Positions 52,735 to 60,962 of a stretch of DNA of 64,000 nucleotides are shown piece by piece (position 1 is the first letter of the stretch; every line of letters begins with the position of its first letter). The DNA is taken from assembly GCF_000430845.1 (NCBI RefSeq), contig NZ_AUMU01000014.1, positions 1 through 64,000 on the forward strand, written 5' to 3'. Position numbers and translations under genes: made by a program. Below the pieces are notes generated by a model. That model was given only the letters and a program-made list of their open reading frames with translations. It was not told the origin of the DNA and did no database searches. The DNA comes from Chryseobacterium gregarium DSM 19109. GTDB taxonomy: Bacteria; Bacteroidota; Bacteroidia; Flavobacteriales; Weeksellaceae.

Positions 52735-53613
52735 ATGCGTACGATACTTATAGAGCCGACCGAAAACCCGAAAGTGATGAAATTTGTCGCGGATTATAAT
52801 TTAATCCCGGGATCTTTGGAGCTGGACAGAAATTCAGATATCTCAGAAATTCCTATGGCCCAGGAGCTTTTCAACTATCCGTTTGTGGAAAGAGTTTTTA
52901 TTACGGCTAATTTTGTAGCGGTTGCTAAACAGGATACGATAGAATGGGAACATGTGGCAGACAGTCTGAAAAATGTGATTGAAGATGAATTATTGGCCAA
53001 CCCGAGGATTTACCTTCAGAAGAAAAAAGAAATGTACGAGATCTATTCGGAAATGACGCCGAATCCTAATGTCATGAAGTTTGTTTCCAATAAACTGCTT
53101 CTTGAAGGCTTTGTGGAAGTAAAATCAAGAGAGCAGGCAGATGGTGTTCCTTTGGCACAGGCTCTTTTTAAAGAATTTGATTTTGTAAAGGAAGTTTTTA
53201 TCTCTGATAATTTCGTGGCTGTAACAAAGGATCCTTCTGTAGAATGGCATCAGATCATGATGACCGTTCGTGCACTGATTGCCGAATACCTGCAGAACGG
53301 AGGCGAGATTTCCAATATCAAATCCCAGAAACACGAAAGCCCGGTAGAAAATATTATCAACAGGGATTATACAGATGACGAGCAGAAGATTTCTGATATT
53401 TTAAACGAGTACGTTGCCCCGGCAGTGGAAAATGACGGCGGAAAGATCTCTTTAATGGAATATGACCAGGAAAACAAAACCGCCAAAATGCTTCTTCAGG
53501 GAGCCTGTTCAGGATGTCCGAGCTCTACCGCTACGCTTAAAAACGGGATTGAAAATATTTTAAAACAATTCGTTCCCGATCTGGTAGAAAGAGTGGAAGC
53601 TGTCAACGGATAA
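52735..53613 (+). CDS. Nfu-type iron-sulfur carrier with two Nfu_N domains
   Basis: A 292-residue Fe-S cluster carrier. Two tandem Nfu N-terminal domains (about 1-90, MRTILIEPTENPKVMKFVAD; and 100-190, YEIYSEMTPNPNVMKFVSNK) precede the NifU-type domain (about 215-290), which has the cluster-binding CxxC in GACSGCPSSTATLKNG. Most homologues have one N domain. It would hand [4Fe-4S] clusters to target enzymes in the cytosol. It shares a plus-strand run with a lipoprotein gene and hemH. Confidence 0.93.
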   Translation: MRTILIEPTENPKVMKFVADYNLIPGSLELDRNSDISEIPMAQELFNYPFVERVFITANFVAVAKQDTIEWEHVADSLKNVIEDELLANPRIYLQKKKEMYEIYSEMTPNPNVMKFVSNKLLLEGFVEVKSREQADGVPLAQALFKEFDFVKEVFISDNFVAVTKDPSVEWHQIMMTVRALIAEYLQNGGEISNIKSQKHESPVENIINRDYTDDEQKISDILNEYVAPAVENDGGKISLMEYDQENKTAKMLLQGACSGCPSSTATLKNGIENILKQFVPDLVERVEAVNG

Positions 53614-53620
53614 TTGACTT

Positions 53621-54058
53621 ATGAAAAAAGTTCTTCTTTTATTATCGGGCTTAAGCCTTTTTTCCTGTAAGAAAGAGCCTCAGCTGAATGACGGAATTCA
53701 CAACGACCTTGTTGAAATGGGTGTCGCCAGAGACAGCATTCAGAAAATGGACGTGGTTCTGGAAAAACTAAACCGGAAAAATACCGCTTTTCTTGACTAT
53801 TATTTTCATAACTATTATGAACTGGATCAAGAGATCCGGGATGAGATCAGGAAAACAAAAGGAGAACAATTTATATATGATGCTGACGAAGAGTATCAGA
53901 AATTATTCACAAAACTAGCCATTAAAAAAGGAGATCAGTATATTCAGTCTTTGGGAATGGCCGGAGAGGAAAAACAATTGGCACTGGAACTTTATGTTTT
54001 ACGCTTAAAGAAAAAATACGGTCCGACTATTGATGAAAGAGTGAGAAACCTTAACTAA
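53621..54058 (+). CDS. Small lipoprotein before hemH
   Basis: A 145-residue lipoprotein (lipobox LFSC, Cys16) with a mostly helical mature part (VEMGVARDSIQKMDVVLEKL, ELDQEIRDEIRKTKGEQFIY). No characterised family is recognised. It is encoded 7 bp after the Nfu gene and 3 bp before hemH, so the three form an operon. A role in haem or Fe-S metabolism is possible on context alone. Confidence 0.8.
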   Translation: MKKVLLLLSGLSLFSCKKEPQLNDGIHNDLVEMGVARDSIQKMDVVLEKLNRKNTAFLDYYFHNYYELDQEIRDEIRKTKGEQFIYDADEEYQKLFTKLAIKKGDQYIQSLGMAGEEKQLALELYVLRLKKKYGPTIDERVRNLN

Positions 54059-54061
54059 ATT

Positions 54062-55084
54062 ATGAAGGGAATTTTATTAGTAAATCTGGGATCTCCCAGA
54101 TCAACTGCCGTTAATGACGTAAAAGAATATCTGGATGAATTCCTGATGGACGAAAAGGTTATCGACTACCGATGGATTTTCCGTGCGCTTCTGGTGCGTG
54201 GAATTATTTTAAATACTAGACCCGCAAAATCGGCTGCCGCTTACCGGACGGTCTGGACCGATAAAGGCTCTCCGCTGATTGTCATCACAGAAAAAATCCG
54301 GGAAAAGCTGCAGAAGCTGGTGGATGTTCCCGTAGAAATCGGGATGAGGTATGCCCAGCCGAGCATAGAAGCCGGAATCCGGAAACTTGTTGACCAAGGG
54401 GTTTCTGAAATTGTTTTGTTTCCGCTGTACCCGCAATATGCGATGAGCACCACAGAAACGGTAATTGAAAAGGCGGAAGAAGTGAGAAAAGAAAAATTCC
54501 CGGACGTAAAAATCAATTATATCCAGCCTTTCTATAACCGTGAGATTTATATCAACTGCCTTGCGGAAAGCATCAGGGAAAAACTTCCTGAAAATTTTGA
54601 TGCGCTGCAGTTCTCTTATCACGGAGTTCCGGAACGGCATATTTACAAAACCGATCCTACCAAAACCTGTAATTTAAATGACTGCTGTACGCGGGACCAA
54701 AACCCAAGCCATCAGTTCTGTTACCGCCACCAGTGTTTCAAAACCACTGAAACGGTGATCGAAAAGCTTAATTTACCCAAAGAAAAAGTAATTGTTTCTT
54801 TTCAGTCGAGACTGGGAAAAGACAAATGGATCGAACCCTACACGGATGAAACGTTTGAAACCATTCCTAAAAAAGGAATCAAAAATCTGGCAGTGGTCTG
54901 TCCGGCATTCGTTTCCGACTGCCTGGAGACCCTGGAAGAAATTTCTGTTGAAGGGAAACACCAGTTTACCGATGCAGGAGGAGAAAACTTCCATTATATT
55001 CCGTGCCTCAATGATGAAGACCGTTGGATTGAAGTGGTGAAAACGCTTTGTGAAGAAAAACTCAATGAATTTTATCTAGTTTAA
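54062..55084 (+). CDS. hemH: Ferrochelatase
   Basis: A 340-residue enzyme that inserts iron into the porphyrin ring at the end of haem synthesis. GILLVNLGSP at the start, VEIGMRYAQPSIE, FPLYPQYAMSTTETVIE, SYHGVPERH with catalytic His187, and CPAFVSDCLETLEEI with the catalytic Glu are diagnostic. A segment not found in the classical enzymes holds five cysteines (C203, C208, C209, C220, C225), which may bind metal. It is third in the operon with the Nfu gene, and a terminator follows. Confidence 0.96.
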   Translation: MKGILLVNLGSPRSTAVNDVKEYLDEFLMDEKVIDYRWIFRALLVRGIILNTRPAKSAAAYRTVWTDKGSPLIVITEKIREKLQKLVDVPVEIGMRYAQPSIEAGIRKLVDQGVSEIVLFPLYPQYAMSTTETVIEKAEEVRKEKFPDVKINYIQPFYNREIYINCLAESIREKLPENFDALQFSYHGVPERHIYKTDPTKTCNLNDCCTRDQNPSHQFCYRHQCFKTTETVIEKLNLPKEKVIVSFQSRLGKDKWIEPYTDETFETIPKKGIKNLAVVCPAFVSDCLETLEEISVEGKHQFTDAGGENFHYIPCLNDEDRWIEVVKTLCEEKLNEFYLV

Positions 55085-55089
55085 TATAC

Positions 55090-55120
55090 ATAACCTCTGT
55101 TTTACAGAGGTTATTTTTTT
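55090..55120 (+). terminator. Terminator after hemH
   Basis: ATAACCTCTG / CAGAGGTTAT form a 10-bp stem with T7. Confidence 0.9.
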
Positions 55121-55320
55121 ATACATATATTTTATTTCCTGAAGGAATATATCATAAATTTAAAAAATTAACTCAACCCCCTACATTCCACTAATCAATT
55201 TTTTAAATAATAAAAAATTAATACAAATACCCCTATTATTTTCCAATTAAAATTATAAATATAAATATTTTTCATACCTTTACCCCATCAAAAGAACAGC
55301 GGGAACCTTAAAATTTTAAA

Positions 55321-55551
55321 ATGATGAATGCAACAGCCGAAATTTTAAAAACCAAGATCGAGAACTTCAGTCCGGAAACCCTGGAAGCGTTTGCCAGAAT
55401 GGTAGAAAACTTTGAGGAAAAAAAACAACCGGCAATTCCTCAGTTCCAAATGGATGAGGTGTTATACAGGATTCAGTTCCATCATGAAAATCCCATGACG
55501 AAGTTAGATTTTCACGAGAATATTTCCGAGCTTCAGAAGAGCTGTGCCTAG
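55321..55551 (+). CDS. Antitoxin-like partner of ParE/RelE-type toxin
   Basis: A 76-residue protein, helical at the start (AEILKTKIENFSPETLEAFA) and acidic-hydrophobic at the end (DEVLYRIQFHHENPMTKLDF, HENISELQKSCA), typical of an antitoxin tail that wraps the toxin. I recognise no DNA-binding motif for certain. Its stop TAG overlaps the first bases of the toxin gene region (TAGTGATG), tightly coupling the two. The pair lies in AT-rich DNA. TACCTTTA at 55275-55282 is a poor -7 match. Confidence 0.7.
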   Translation: MMNATAEILKTKIENFSPETLEAFARMVENFEEKKQPAIPQFQMDEVLYRIQFHHENPMTKLDFHENISELQKSCA

Positions 55552-55553
55552 TG

Positions 55554-55808
55554 ATGAAGATCCTCCTCTCCTCTATTGCAAAAAACGATATCAGGCTGCT
55601 GATGCGGGTTTTCAATGCTGAACAAGAAAAGAAAGGAATTGACTTTCTGGAAGATTTAAAAAAATCAGTCAATGAGATCATCCTATATGCTGAAAATCAC
55701 ACGGCAAAAGAACTGACGGTGAAAACCATGGGAGCCTTCCCGGTGAACATTCATTATGTTTTTGAAGATGAAGAGCATCTGCTGGTTACAGCAATTTTTA
55801 AAGTATAA
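55554..55808 (+). CDS. ParE/RelE-family toxin-like protein
   Basis: An 84-residue protein with the fold order of the ParE/RelE family: strand MKILLSSIAKNDIRLL, helices FNAEQEKKGIDFLEDLKKSV, then the beta sheet AKELTVKTMGAFPVNIHYVF, with EDEEHLLVTAIFKV at the end. ParE members poison DNA gyrase and RelE members cut mRNA on the ribosome; which applies here cannot be told. ATG 55554 is preferred over GTG 55551. Confidence 0.75.
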   Translation: MKILLSSIAKNDIRLLMRVFNAEQEKKGIDFLEDLKKSVNEIILYAENHTAKELTVKTMGAFPVNIHYVFEDEEHLLVTAIFKV

Positions 55809-55840
55809 ATTATTAAAAATTTTCAGACTATTTTATATTG

Positions 55841-55873
55841 AAACCTTACAGAGCTTTTCTGTAAGGTTTTTTG
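55841..55873. terminator. Terminator after toxin-antitoxin pair
   Basis: AAACCTTACAG / CTGTAAGGTTT is an 11-bp perfect stem with T run. It lies between convergent genes. Confidence 0.88.
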
Positions 55874-55893
55874 TTTGAAATATATAGGTGAAA

Positions 55894-57105
55894 TTATCTT
55901 ACCGGAGTTCTCAGTTCCCCATAGCCCATCAGTCCGTCATAATTCCTTCCGAAAGGTGCATAATACAGAAACGCCTGATAAAGGTTTTCCGTCTGCCAGA
56001 AATTTCCGTTTACCTCGCCGAAGTTCAGGCTGCCGTCAGGATTTTTTGTTGCCAGGATATAATTGTAAAAACCCTGCTTTAAATAGATTTTTGCTACATA
56101 CTTTTTTGTTTCCGCATCATACTGCATCTGGTTTTCCTTGCCCGGCTTAAAGTCATTAAAACCTCCCAGCACATAGATTTCCTTATCGGTAGGATCTGAA
56201 TCCAGTGAGAAATACACCCACGAATAATCAGCTTCCCTTTCCGCATCCCTTTCCCTGCCCAAATCATTTCTCCTGTAATACCAGGCTCCGTTTACATCCG
56301 GCTGATACTGGTAATTCAGCGGGAAAGCCCAGACCGGATGAAGATAGGTGTTGTTGATGCCTTCTTTTACTTCCGTAGCGCGCACCATATCGGCAGCCAT
56401 GTTCATATTTTTATTGTCGAAATAATAAAATTCATTATTTCCGGGGAAAACAAGGGACATCTGCTGGAACAGCAGTTGGTTCCCCATCGTTGTGCTTGCT
56501 TTTAAATTATTTACCCTGACATTGGGGTTGTTGTTCTGCATCACATTCAGCGTCATGGAATTGACATTGGATGACAGATCGCCTCCTTTTGAAACAGCTT
56601 TTACTTCTACCCTCTGGTTGGCATCCGGCTTCCTGGCATCGGCAAATCTTGAAACCCCGACAGCCAGCGTTGCCGCATCCTCCACCAGGTAAAACCTTTT
56701 TTTAAACAATGGCTTTTCCGCCGAATCTTTATACACGATGATCTCAAAATTCCCTGAAATCTTAGGCTGTATTTTTTCGTTCGGAAAGGTCAGCTTGTAA
56801 TGGGTATACGCCTGCAATGTATTAAAGGAATACTGAAACTTGTCCAGCAGGGCATTCATGCTTCCGTTGGCAATTTCCGTAAAGAAAAGATTGTCGTCTT
56901 CCCAGTTTCTGTTGTAATGCTTGATGGTGTACCGGTAAATTTCACTGGCATTGGTAAGGTCATCAAAGCTCAGTACCAGCTGCTGATTGAAATTAATAAC
57001 CGGGGTTTCATCATTCGTCTGGGGATTGAACAGCTGGATGCTCTGGATATTCTGCCCGAAAGCCAGTCCGCTCAAAGAAAGTAAAAGTATTCGCAAAGTT
57101 TTCAT
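55894..57105 (-). CDS. Type IX secretion plug protein (DUF5103)
   Basis: A 403-residue exported protein (signal peptide MKTLRILLLSLSGLAFG). It matches the DUF5103 family: IQSIQLFNPQTNDETPVINF at the N terminus, RYTIKHYNRNWEDDNLFFTE, GNNEFYYFDNKNMNMAADMV, WYYRRNDLGRERDAEREADY and VYFSLDSDP, with a C-terminal fibronectin/E-set-like domain (GGFNDFKPGKENQMQYD). The family includes the plug that closes the periplasmic side of the SprA translocon in Flavobacterium. This supports a type IX secretion system in the organism, although no other T9SS gene lies in this window. Confidence 0.88.
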   Translation of the reverse strand: MKTLRILLLSLSGLAFGQNIQSIQLFNPQTNDETPVINFNQQLVLSFDDLTNASEIYRYTIKHYNRNWEDDNLFFTEIANGSMNALLDKFQYSFNTLQAYTHYKLTFPNEKIQPKISGNFEIIVYKDSAEKPLFKKRFYLVEDAATLAVGVSRFADARKPDANQRVEVKAVSKGGDLSSNVNSMTLNVMQNNNPNVRVNNLKASTTMGNQLLFQQMSLVFPGNNEFYYFDNKNMNMAADMVRATEVKEGINNTYLHPVWAFPLNYQYQPDVNGAWYYRRNDLGRERDAEREADYSWVYFSLDSDPTDKEIYVLGGFNDFKPGKENQMQYDAETKKYVAKIYLKQGFYNYILATKNPDGSLNFGEVNGNFWQTENLYQAFLYYAPFGRNYDGLMGYGELRTPVR

Positions 57106-57245
57106 TATGACGAAGATAACGAAAAATCAATTTTAAACCATAAAAAGACAGATAAGTTTCTGAAGCTTACTCTTCCGGTCTGTATTAATTAAAATATTTA
57201 AACTAAAAAAATCAACCAGGCTGTGTGAACAAAAAATTTTGTCGT

Positions 57246-57253
57246 TACATTTG
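57246..57253 (+). promoter_or_regulatory. -7 element before MBL-fold hydrolase gene
   Basis: TACATTTG matches TAnnTTTG and ends 24 bases before the ATG at 57278. Confidence 0.5.
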
Positions 57254-57277
57254 CTTCCATAAAAAATTATCCAGAAT

Positions 57278-57916
57278 ATGCTTCATATACAGACTTTCGT
57301 ATTCAATTTTGCAAGCGAAAACACCTACGTCCTTTACAGTGATAACAAAAAGGCATGGCTTATCGATCCGGGAAATGCGAACGAAAAGGAAACACAGTCC
57401 CTTAAAGATTTCATTACAGAAAAGGAACTGCACATTGAAAAAATCCTCCTTACCCATGCGCATATTGACCATGTTTTAGGTTTGCAATGGGCTTTCGATA
57501 CGTATCAGGTTCCGGTTATTATGCACCGGGATGACAAGGAAGTCCTTGATATGTTCCAGATCAGCGGGATGAGGTTCGGGATGACACTTGACCATATTAC
57601 TGCCGATATCGAATACATCAGCGAAGGTGACGAAGTGCTGCTTGACGGAGAGCAATTCAGAATCTACCATGTTCCGGGACATTCTCCGGGAAGCGTGGTG
57701 TATCACAATGAAAAACAGAAATTCATGATTTCAGGTGATGTCCTGTTTGAAGGCAGCATCGGAAGAACCGATCTTTATAAAGGGAATTATGAACAGCTTA
57801 TAGAAGGAATTAAAACCAAACTGTTTATCCTGGATGAAGAGACCAGGGTATTTTCAGGACACGGAAATCCTACGACGATCGGATTTGAGAAACAGTACAA
57901 TCCTTTCTTTAAATAA
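57278..57916 (+). CDS. MBL-fold metallo-hydrolase (glyoxalase II-like)
   Basis: A 212-residue binuclear metal hydrolase. LLTHAHIDHVLG supplies the first metal ligands (His60, His62, Asp64, His65). YHVPGHSPGSVVYH, KFMISGDVLFEGSIGRTDL (bridging Asp) and RVFSGHGNPTTIGFEK complete the set. The pattern is that of the hydroxyacylglutathione-hydrolase-like group, which acts on thioesters. The exact substrate is not known. Confidence 0.94.
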   Translation: MLHIQTFVFNFASENTYVLYSDNKKAWLIDPGNANEKETQSLKDFITEKELHIEKILLTHAHIDHVLGLQWAFDTYQVPVIMHRDDKEVLDMFQISGMRFGMTLDHITADIEYISEGDEVLLDGEQFRIYHVPGHSPGSVVYHNEKQKFMISGDVLFEGSIGRTDLYKGNYEQLIEGIKTKLFILDEETRVFSGHGNPTTIGFEKQYNPFFK

Positions 57917-57941
57917 AAACCAATTCATTTCATTGCATCAA

Positions 57942-57979
57942 TAAAAAAGCCGTCAGTTTCATGACGGCTTCTGTTTTTT
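57942..57979. terminator. Terminator between convergent genes
   Basis: AAGCCGTCA / TGACGGCTT with a 6-base loop; A run before and T run after, so it could work in both directions. Confidence 0.85.
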
Positions 57980-57991
57980 ATCATTTAAGGA

Positions 57992-58546
57992 TTATTTCCA
58001 TTTGATATTGCATCCCATGCTCGGTCTCTGAATTTCTTCCTGCGGCTCACCCAGCAAAAGATTTTCAAAGGCGATGATCAGATCTTCACCGGTTACGTCT
58101 TTATGATTCCCCGGTCTGGAGTCATCCATCTGCCCTCTATAGATCAGATCCAGTTTTTCATCAAAGAAAAAGAAATCCGGGGTACAGGCAGCATCGTACG
58201 CTTTGGCAATAGCCTGGCTTTCGTCATACAGATACGGAAAATCAAAATTTCTTTCAATCTGGAACTCGATCATTTTCTCCGGAGCATCTTCAGGATATTT
58301 TTCAACATCGTTAGCGTTGATTGCGATAAATTCAATCCCTCTTTCATTATAATCTTCATACAGCTCATTTAACTTGTCAATCACATGAAGCACAAACGGA
58401 CAATGGTTGCATATAAAAATCACCAAAGTTCCTTTCTCTCCTTTCAGGTCGTCCAATGACTGGATTTCGTTGCTTTTTGACGGGTTGGGAAGTTCAAAAA
58501 ACGGCGCTTTCGTACCTAAATCGATCATCTTTGAGGGCGTATTCAT
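57992..58546 (-). CDS. Thioredoxin-fold protein (AhpC/TSA-like)
   Basis: A 184-residue redoxin from ATG 58546 (MNTPSKMIDLGTKAPFFELP). The active-site pair is in VIFICNHCPFVLHV (Cys46, Cys49). IEFIAINANDVEKYPEDAPE and YDAACTPDFFFFDEKLDLIY with the cis-Pro follow. This subgroup with CNHCP is widespread and poorly characterised; a thiol peroxidase or disulfide reductase role is likely. It has no signal peptide. Confidence 0.92.
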   Translation of the reverse strand: MNTPSKMIDLGTKAPFFELPNPSKSNEIQSLDDLKGEKGTLVIFICNHCPFVLHVIDKLNELYEDYNERGIEFIAINANDVEKYPEDAPEKMIEFQIERNFDFPYLYDESQAIAKAYDAACTPDFFFFDEKLDLIYRGQMDDSRPGNHKDVTGEDLIIAFENLLLGEPQEEIQRPSMGCNIKWK

Positions 58547-58564
58547 AACTTTTTTATTTATGTA

Positions 58565-58572
58565 CAAAGATA
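58565..58572 (-). promoter_or_regulatory. -7 element before redoxin gene
   Basis: On the minus strand TATCTTTG lies 18 bases before the ATG at 58546. It contains the TTG that could be misread as a start. Confidence 0.55.
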
Positions 58573-58671
58573 GAAATTTCTTTTATTAATAGCCGGTCTG
58601 AGACTTTATAAACTTCCGTTAAATGTTAAATATCAAAATTGGTTTGGAAGTTATACTTAAAAGTTTGTAGT

Positions 58672-58692
58672 TTTGCTAACACTGTTAGTAAA
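58672..58692. promoter_or_regulatory. TetR operator 1, before tetR
   Basis: CTAACACTGTTAG (58676-58688) is a perfect 6+1+6 palindrome, extended by TTTT on the left and AAAA on the right. It ends 8 bases before the regulator start codon, where bound repressor would block transcription. The same core recurs twice in the gap between tetR and the adaptor gene. Confidence 0.8.
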
Positions 58693-58699
58693 AGATATC

Positions 58700-59296
58700 A
58701 TGGGCCTACACGAACGCCGTCAGCGAGAAAAAGAATCCATCCGTGCCAATATTCTGGATGCGGCCTTTTCGCTGGCCAAAACTGAGGGCTGGGCTTCACT
58801 TTCGATAAGAAAGATTGCCGATGCCATTGAATACAGTGCTCCCGTGGTGTATGACTATTTCGAAAACAAGGAAGCGATCCTGTTTGAAATTTCCCTGAAC
58901 GGTTTCCACCAGCTGCATATCGAATTGCTGAAAGCCCAGAAAAAACATGACAGCCCGGAAGACCAGCTTGTGGCTATTGTAGATGGTTACTGGAAATTTG
59001 CTTTTAATAATAAAGAATATTATCAGCTGATGTTCGGCCTGGGGATGCAGTGCAGCGGAAAAGGAATGATGAAAGAGGAATTCTCTTCGTTTCAGGATAT
59101 GCTGTATGACTGTACGTATGAAATTATCAAAAAGAAAGGTTCAAATCCTGATAATGCCTGCCACTCTTCTCATGCGTTGTTTTCAGCAGTGCATGGTTTA
59201 ATCTCCATTATGATGATGCGTAATGACGATATTCCGTCAACAATGAACAAGACAACACTAGATGAAACCGTTTCTGCTTTCATTAAATCTTTATAA
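58700..59296 (+). CDS. TetR/AcrR family transcriptional regulator
   Basis: A 198-residue repressor-type regulator from ATG 58700 (MGLHERRQREKESIRANILD). The HTH (about 15-60) reads ILDAAFSLAKTEGWASLSIR, KIADAIEYSAPVVYDYFENK, EAIL. The C-terminal helical domain (60-198) binds the inducing ligand. Its gene directly precedes an RND efflux operon and both are flanked by identical palindromes, so it very likely represses itself and the pump. The ligand is probably a pump substrate. Confidence 0.95.
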   Translation: MGLHERRQREKESIRANILDAAFSLAKTEGWASLSIRKIADAIEYSAPVVYDYFENKEAILFEISLNGFHQLHIELLKAQKKHDSPEDQLVAIVDGYWKFAFNNKEYYQLMFGLGMQCSGKGMMKEEFSSFQDMLYDCTYEIIKKKGSNPDNACHSSHALFSAVHGLISIMMMRNDDIPSTMNKTTLDETVSAFIKSL

Positions 59297-59314
59297 ATTT
59301 TTTTTGAACTTAAA

Positions 59315-59331
59315 ATTAACACTGTTAGGAA
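59315..59331. promoter_or_regulatory. TetR operator 2
   Basis: TTAACACTGTTAGGAAA carries the TAACACTGTTA core (59317-59327), 20 bases after the tetR stop codon and 264 bases before the adaptor start. Confidence 0.75.
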
Positions 59332-59495
59332 ATATAACGTTCAATTAACTTAATTATCATTTTGACCGCATACCTAAACCCTATTAGAAAATTTAACTTA
59401 CAATTTAGCCATTTCTTTATACTCTAAAATTTAAATACCCCTCAATTATGAAAACAACAATCTGATTAATATTATACTCAATTTTTTAATTTAAA

Positions 59496-59530
59496 ATTAA
59501 CACTGTTAGTAAAATTAACGTTACGTTAAT
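59496..59530. promoter_or_regulatory. TetR operator 3 with adjacent palindrome
   Basis: TAACACTGTTAGTAAAA (core 59498-59508) is followed at once by ATTAACG TTA CGTTAAT (59514-59530), a second perfect 7+3+7 palindrome. It lies about 60-90 bases before the adaptor start codon, a suitable place to control its promoter. Confidence 0.75.
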
Positions 59531-59590
59531 TAAAAACGTCATTATCTAATTTAACACTTCAATTTACTTCATTAAAAACTTAAACTCAAA

Positions 59591-60751
59591 ATGAAAATAT
59601 CCGGAAAAATAAGGTTTATCCTACTGATCTCAAGTATGATCCTTTTACAAAACTGCACCAAGGCCGCCGAAGGATCAAATATGGCGCCTCCTGCTCCCGA
59701 ACTTCCCGTATACACTGTGACTACGTCTCCGGCAACCACTTATCAGGAATTCCCAACCGCTTTGGAAGGAAAAAGCAATGTGGAAATCAGATCCCAGGTA
59801 GACGGTTATCTGGACCGGATCTATGTGGAAGAAGGGGCGTATGTAAGGGCCGGCCAGCCTTTATTCAAAATAGACTCAAGGGCCTACGGCGAGCAGATGA
59901 ATATGGCACAGGCGAATTTACAGGTTGCCAATGCCAACATCCAGAAAGCAAAAGTTGAAGTCGACAGGCTACAGCCTCTGGTTGCGGCAAAGGTGGTCTC
60001 CGATGTACAGCTGAGAACAGCAAAAGCCAATTATGCAGCCGTAGTGGCCGCCGCTTCACAGGCAAAAGCGTCTGTCGGCGGAGCCAGGATCAATGTTGGG
60101 TTTACAACCATCACCGCCCCGGTAAGCGGATACATCGGAAGAATCCCTTACAAGAAAGGAAGCCTGATTTCAAGAACAGACCCTAATCCACTGACTTTAC
60201 TTTCAGACATCAGCGAAATTTACGCCTACTTTTCTTTAAGCGAGCTTGATTTTATTGCCTTTCAGAACAAATATCAGGGCGCCACTTTAGAAGAGAAACT
60301 GAAAGATATGCCGATGGTAGAACTGGTAATCGCAGACAACAGCACTTATCCCCAAAAAGGCAAAATGACCATTGTTGACGGACAGTTTGATAAAACCACA
60401 GGCGCCATCAGTGTCCGTGCAGTTTTCCCGAATACCAACGGGACCTTGAGAACCGGAAACACAGGACGCGTCCGTATGCCTCAGCTATTTTCCCATGCAT
60501 TGGTTGTTCCACAGGAATCTACATTTGAAATTCAGGATAAAACGTACGTGTATGTGGTTGGAAAAGATCAGAAAGTAACCAGCAGGCCTATCAAAATTTC
60601 AGGGAAAACGGAAAGCTATTACTTTATTTCTGAAGGTTTACAGCCGGGAGAAAAAATCGTGTATGTAGGATTGGGCGGCTTAAAAGACGGTGCTTCCATC
60701 AAAGCTAAACTTATTTCTTCTGACAGCCTGCTGAGAGCTAAACCGTTGTAA
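59591..60751 (+). CDS. RND efflux periplasmic adaptor lipoprotein (AcrA/MexA-like)
   Basis: A 386-residue membrane fusion protein with a lipobox (LLQNC, Cys22). The lipoyl halves (VEIRSQVDGYLDRIYVEEGA, then INVGFTTITAPVSGYIGRIP), the helical hairpin between them (about 95-155), the beta-barrel domain and the membrane-proximal domain (ALVVPQESTFEIQDKTYVYV) occur in the standard order. It links the inner-membrane pump encoded next to an outer membrane channel, which must be encoded beyond the window. Regulation by the adjacent TetR protein is strongly suggested by the shared operators. Confidence 0.95.
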   Translation: MKISGKIRFILLISSMILLQNCTKAAEGSNMAPPAPELPVYTVTTSPATTYQEFPTALEGKSNVEIRSQVDGYLDRIYVEEGAYVRAGQPLFKIDSRAYGEQMNMAQANLQVANANIQKAKVEVDRLQPLVAAKVVSDVQLRTAKANYAAVVAAASQAKASVGGARINVGFTTITAPVSGYIGRIPYKKGSLISRTDPNPLTLLSDISEIYAYFSLSELDFIAFQNKYQGATLEEKLKDMPMVELVIADNSTYPQKGKMTIVDGQFDKTTGAISVRAVFPNTNGTLRTGNTGRVRMPQLFSHALVVPQESTFEIQDKTYVYVVGKDQKVTSRPIKISGKTESYYFISEGLQPGEKIVYVGLGGLKDGASIKAKLISSDSLLRAKPL

Positions 60752-60962
60752 CTGTTTAAACTTAAATTCATTTTCCTCAAAGGTTTTTAAACACTTTGTT
60801 GGATTAAGTTATCATCATTCTGCTTAATAAGAACACATAGGTTTTTGAAAATCTTTGATTTTCATCCAGGTAAATTTTATAATTCCATTTAAAAGCCACA
60901 AGAAACTTAAGTGTTTAAAATTTAAGCTAAAAGTTTAAGCAACATTAAAAAATAAACTTCTT

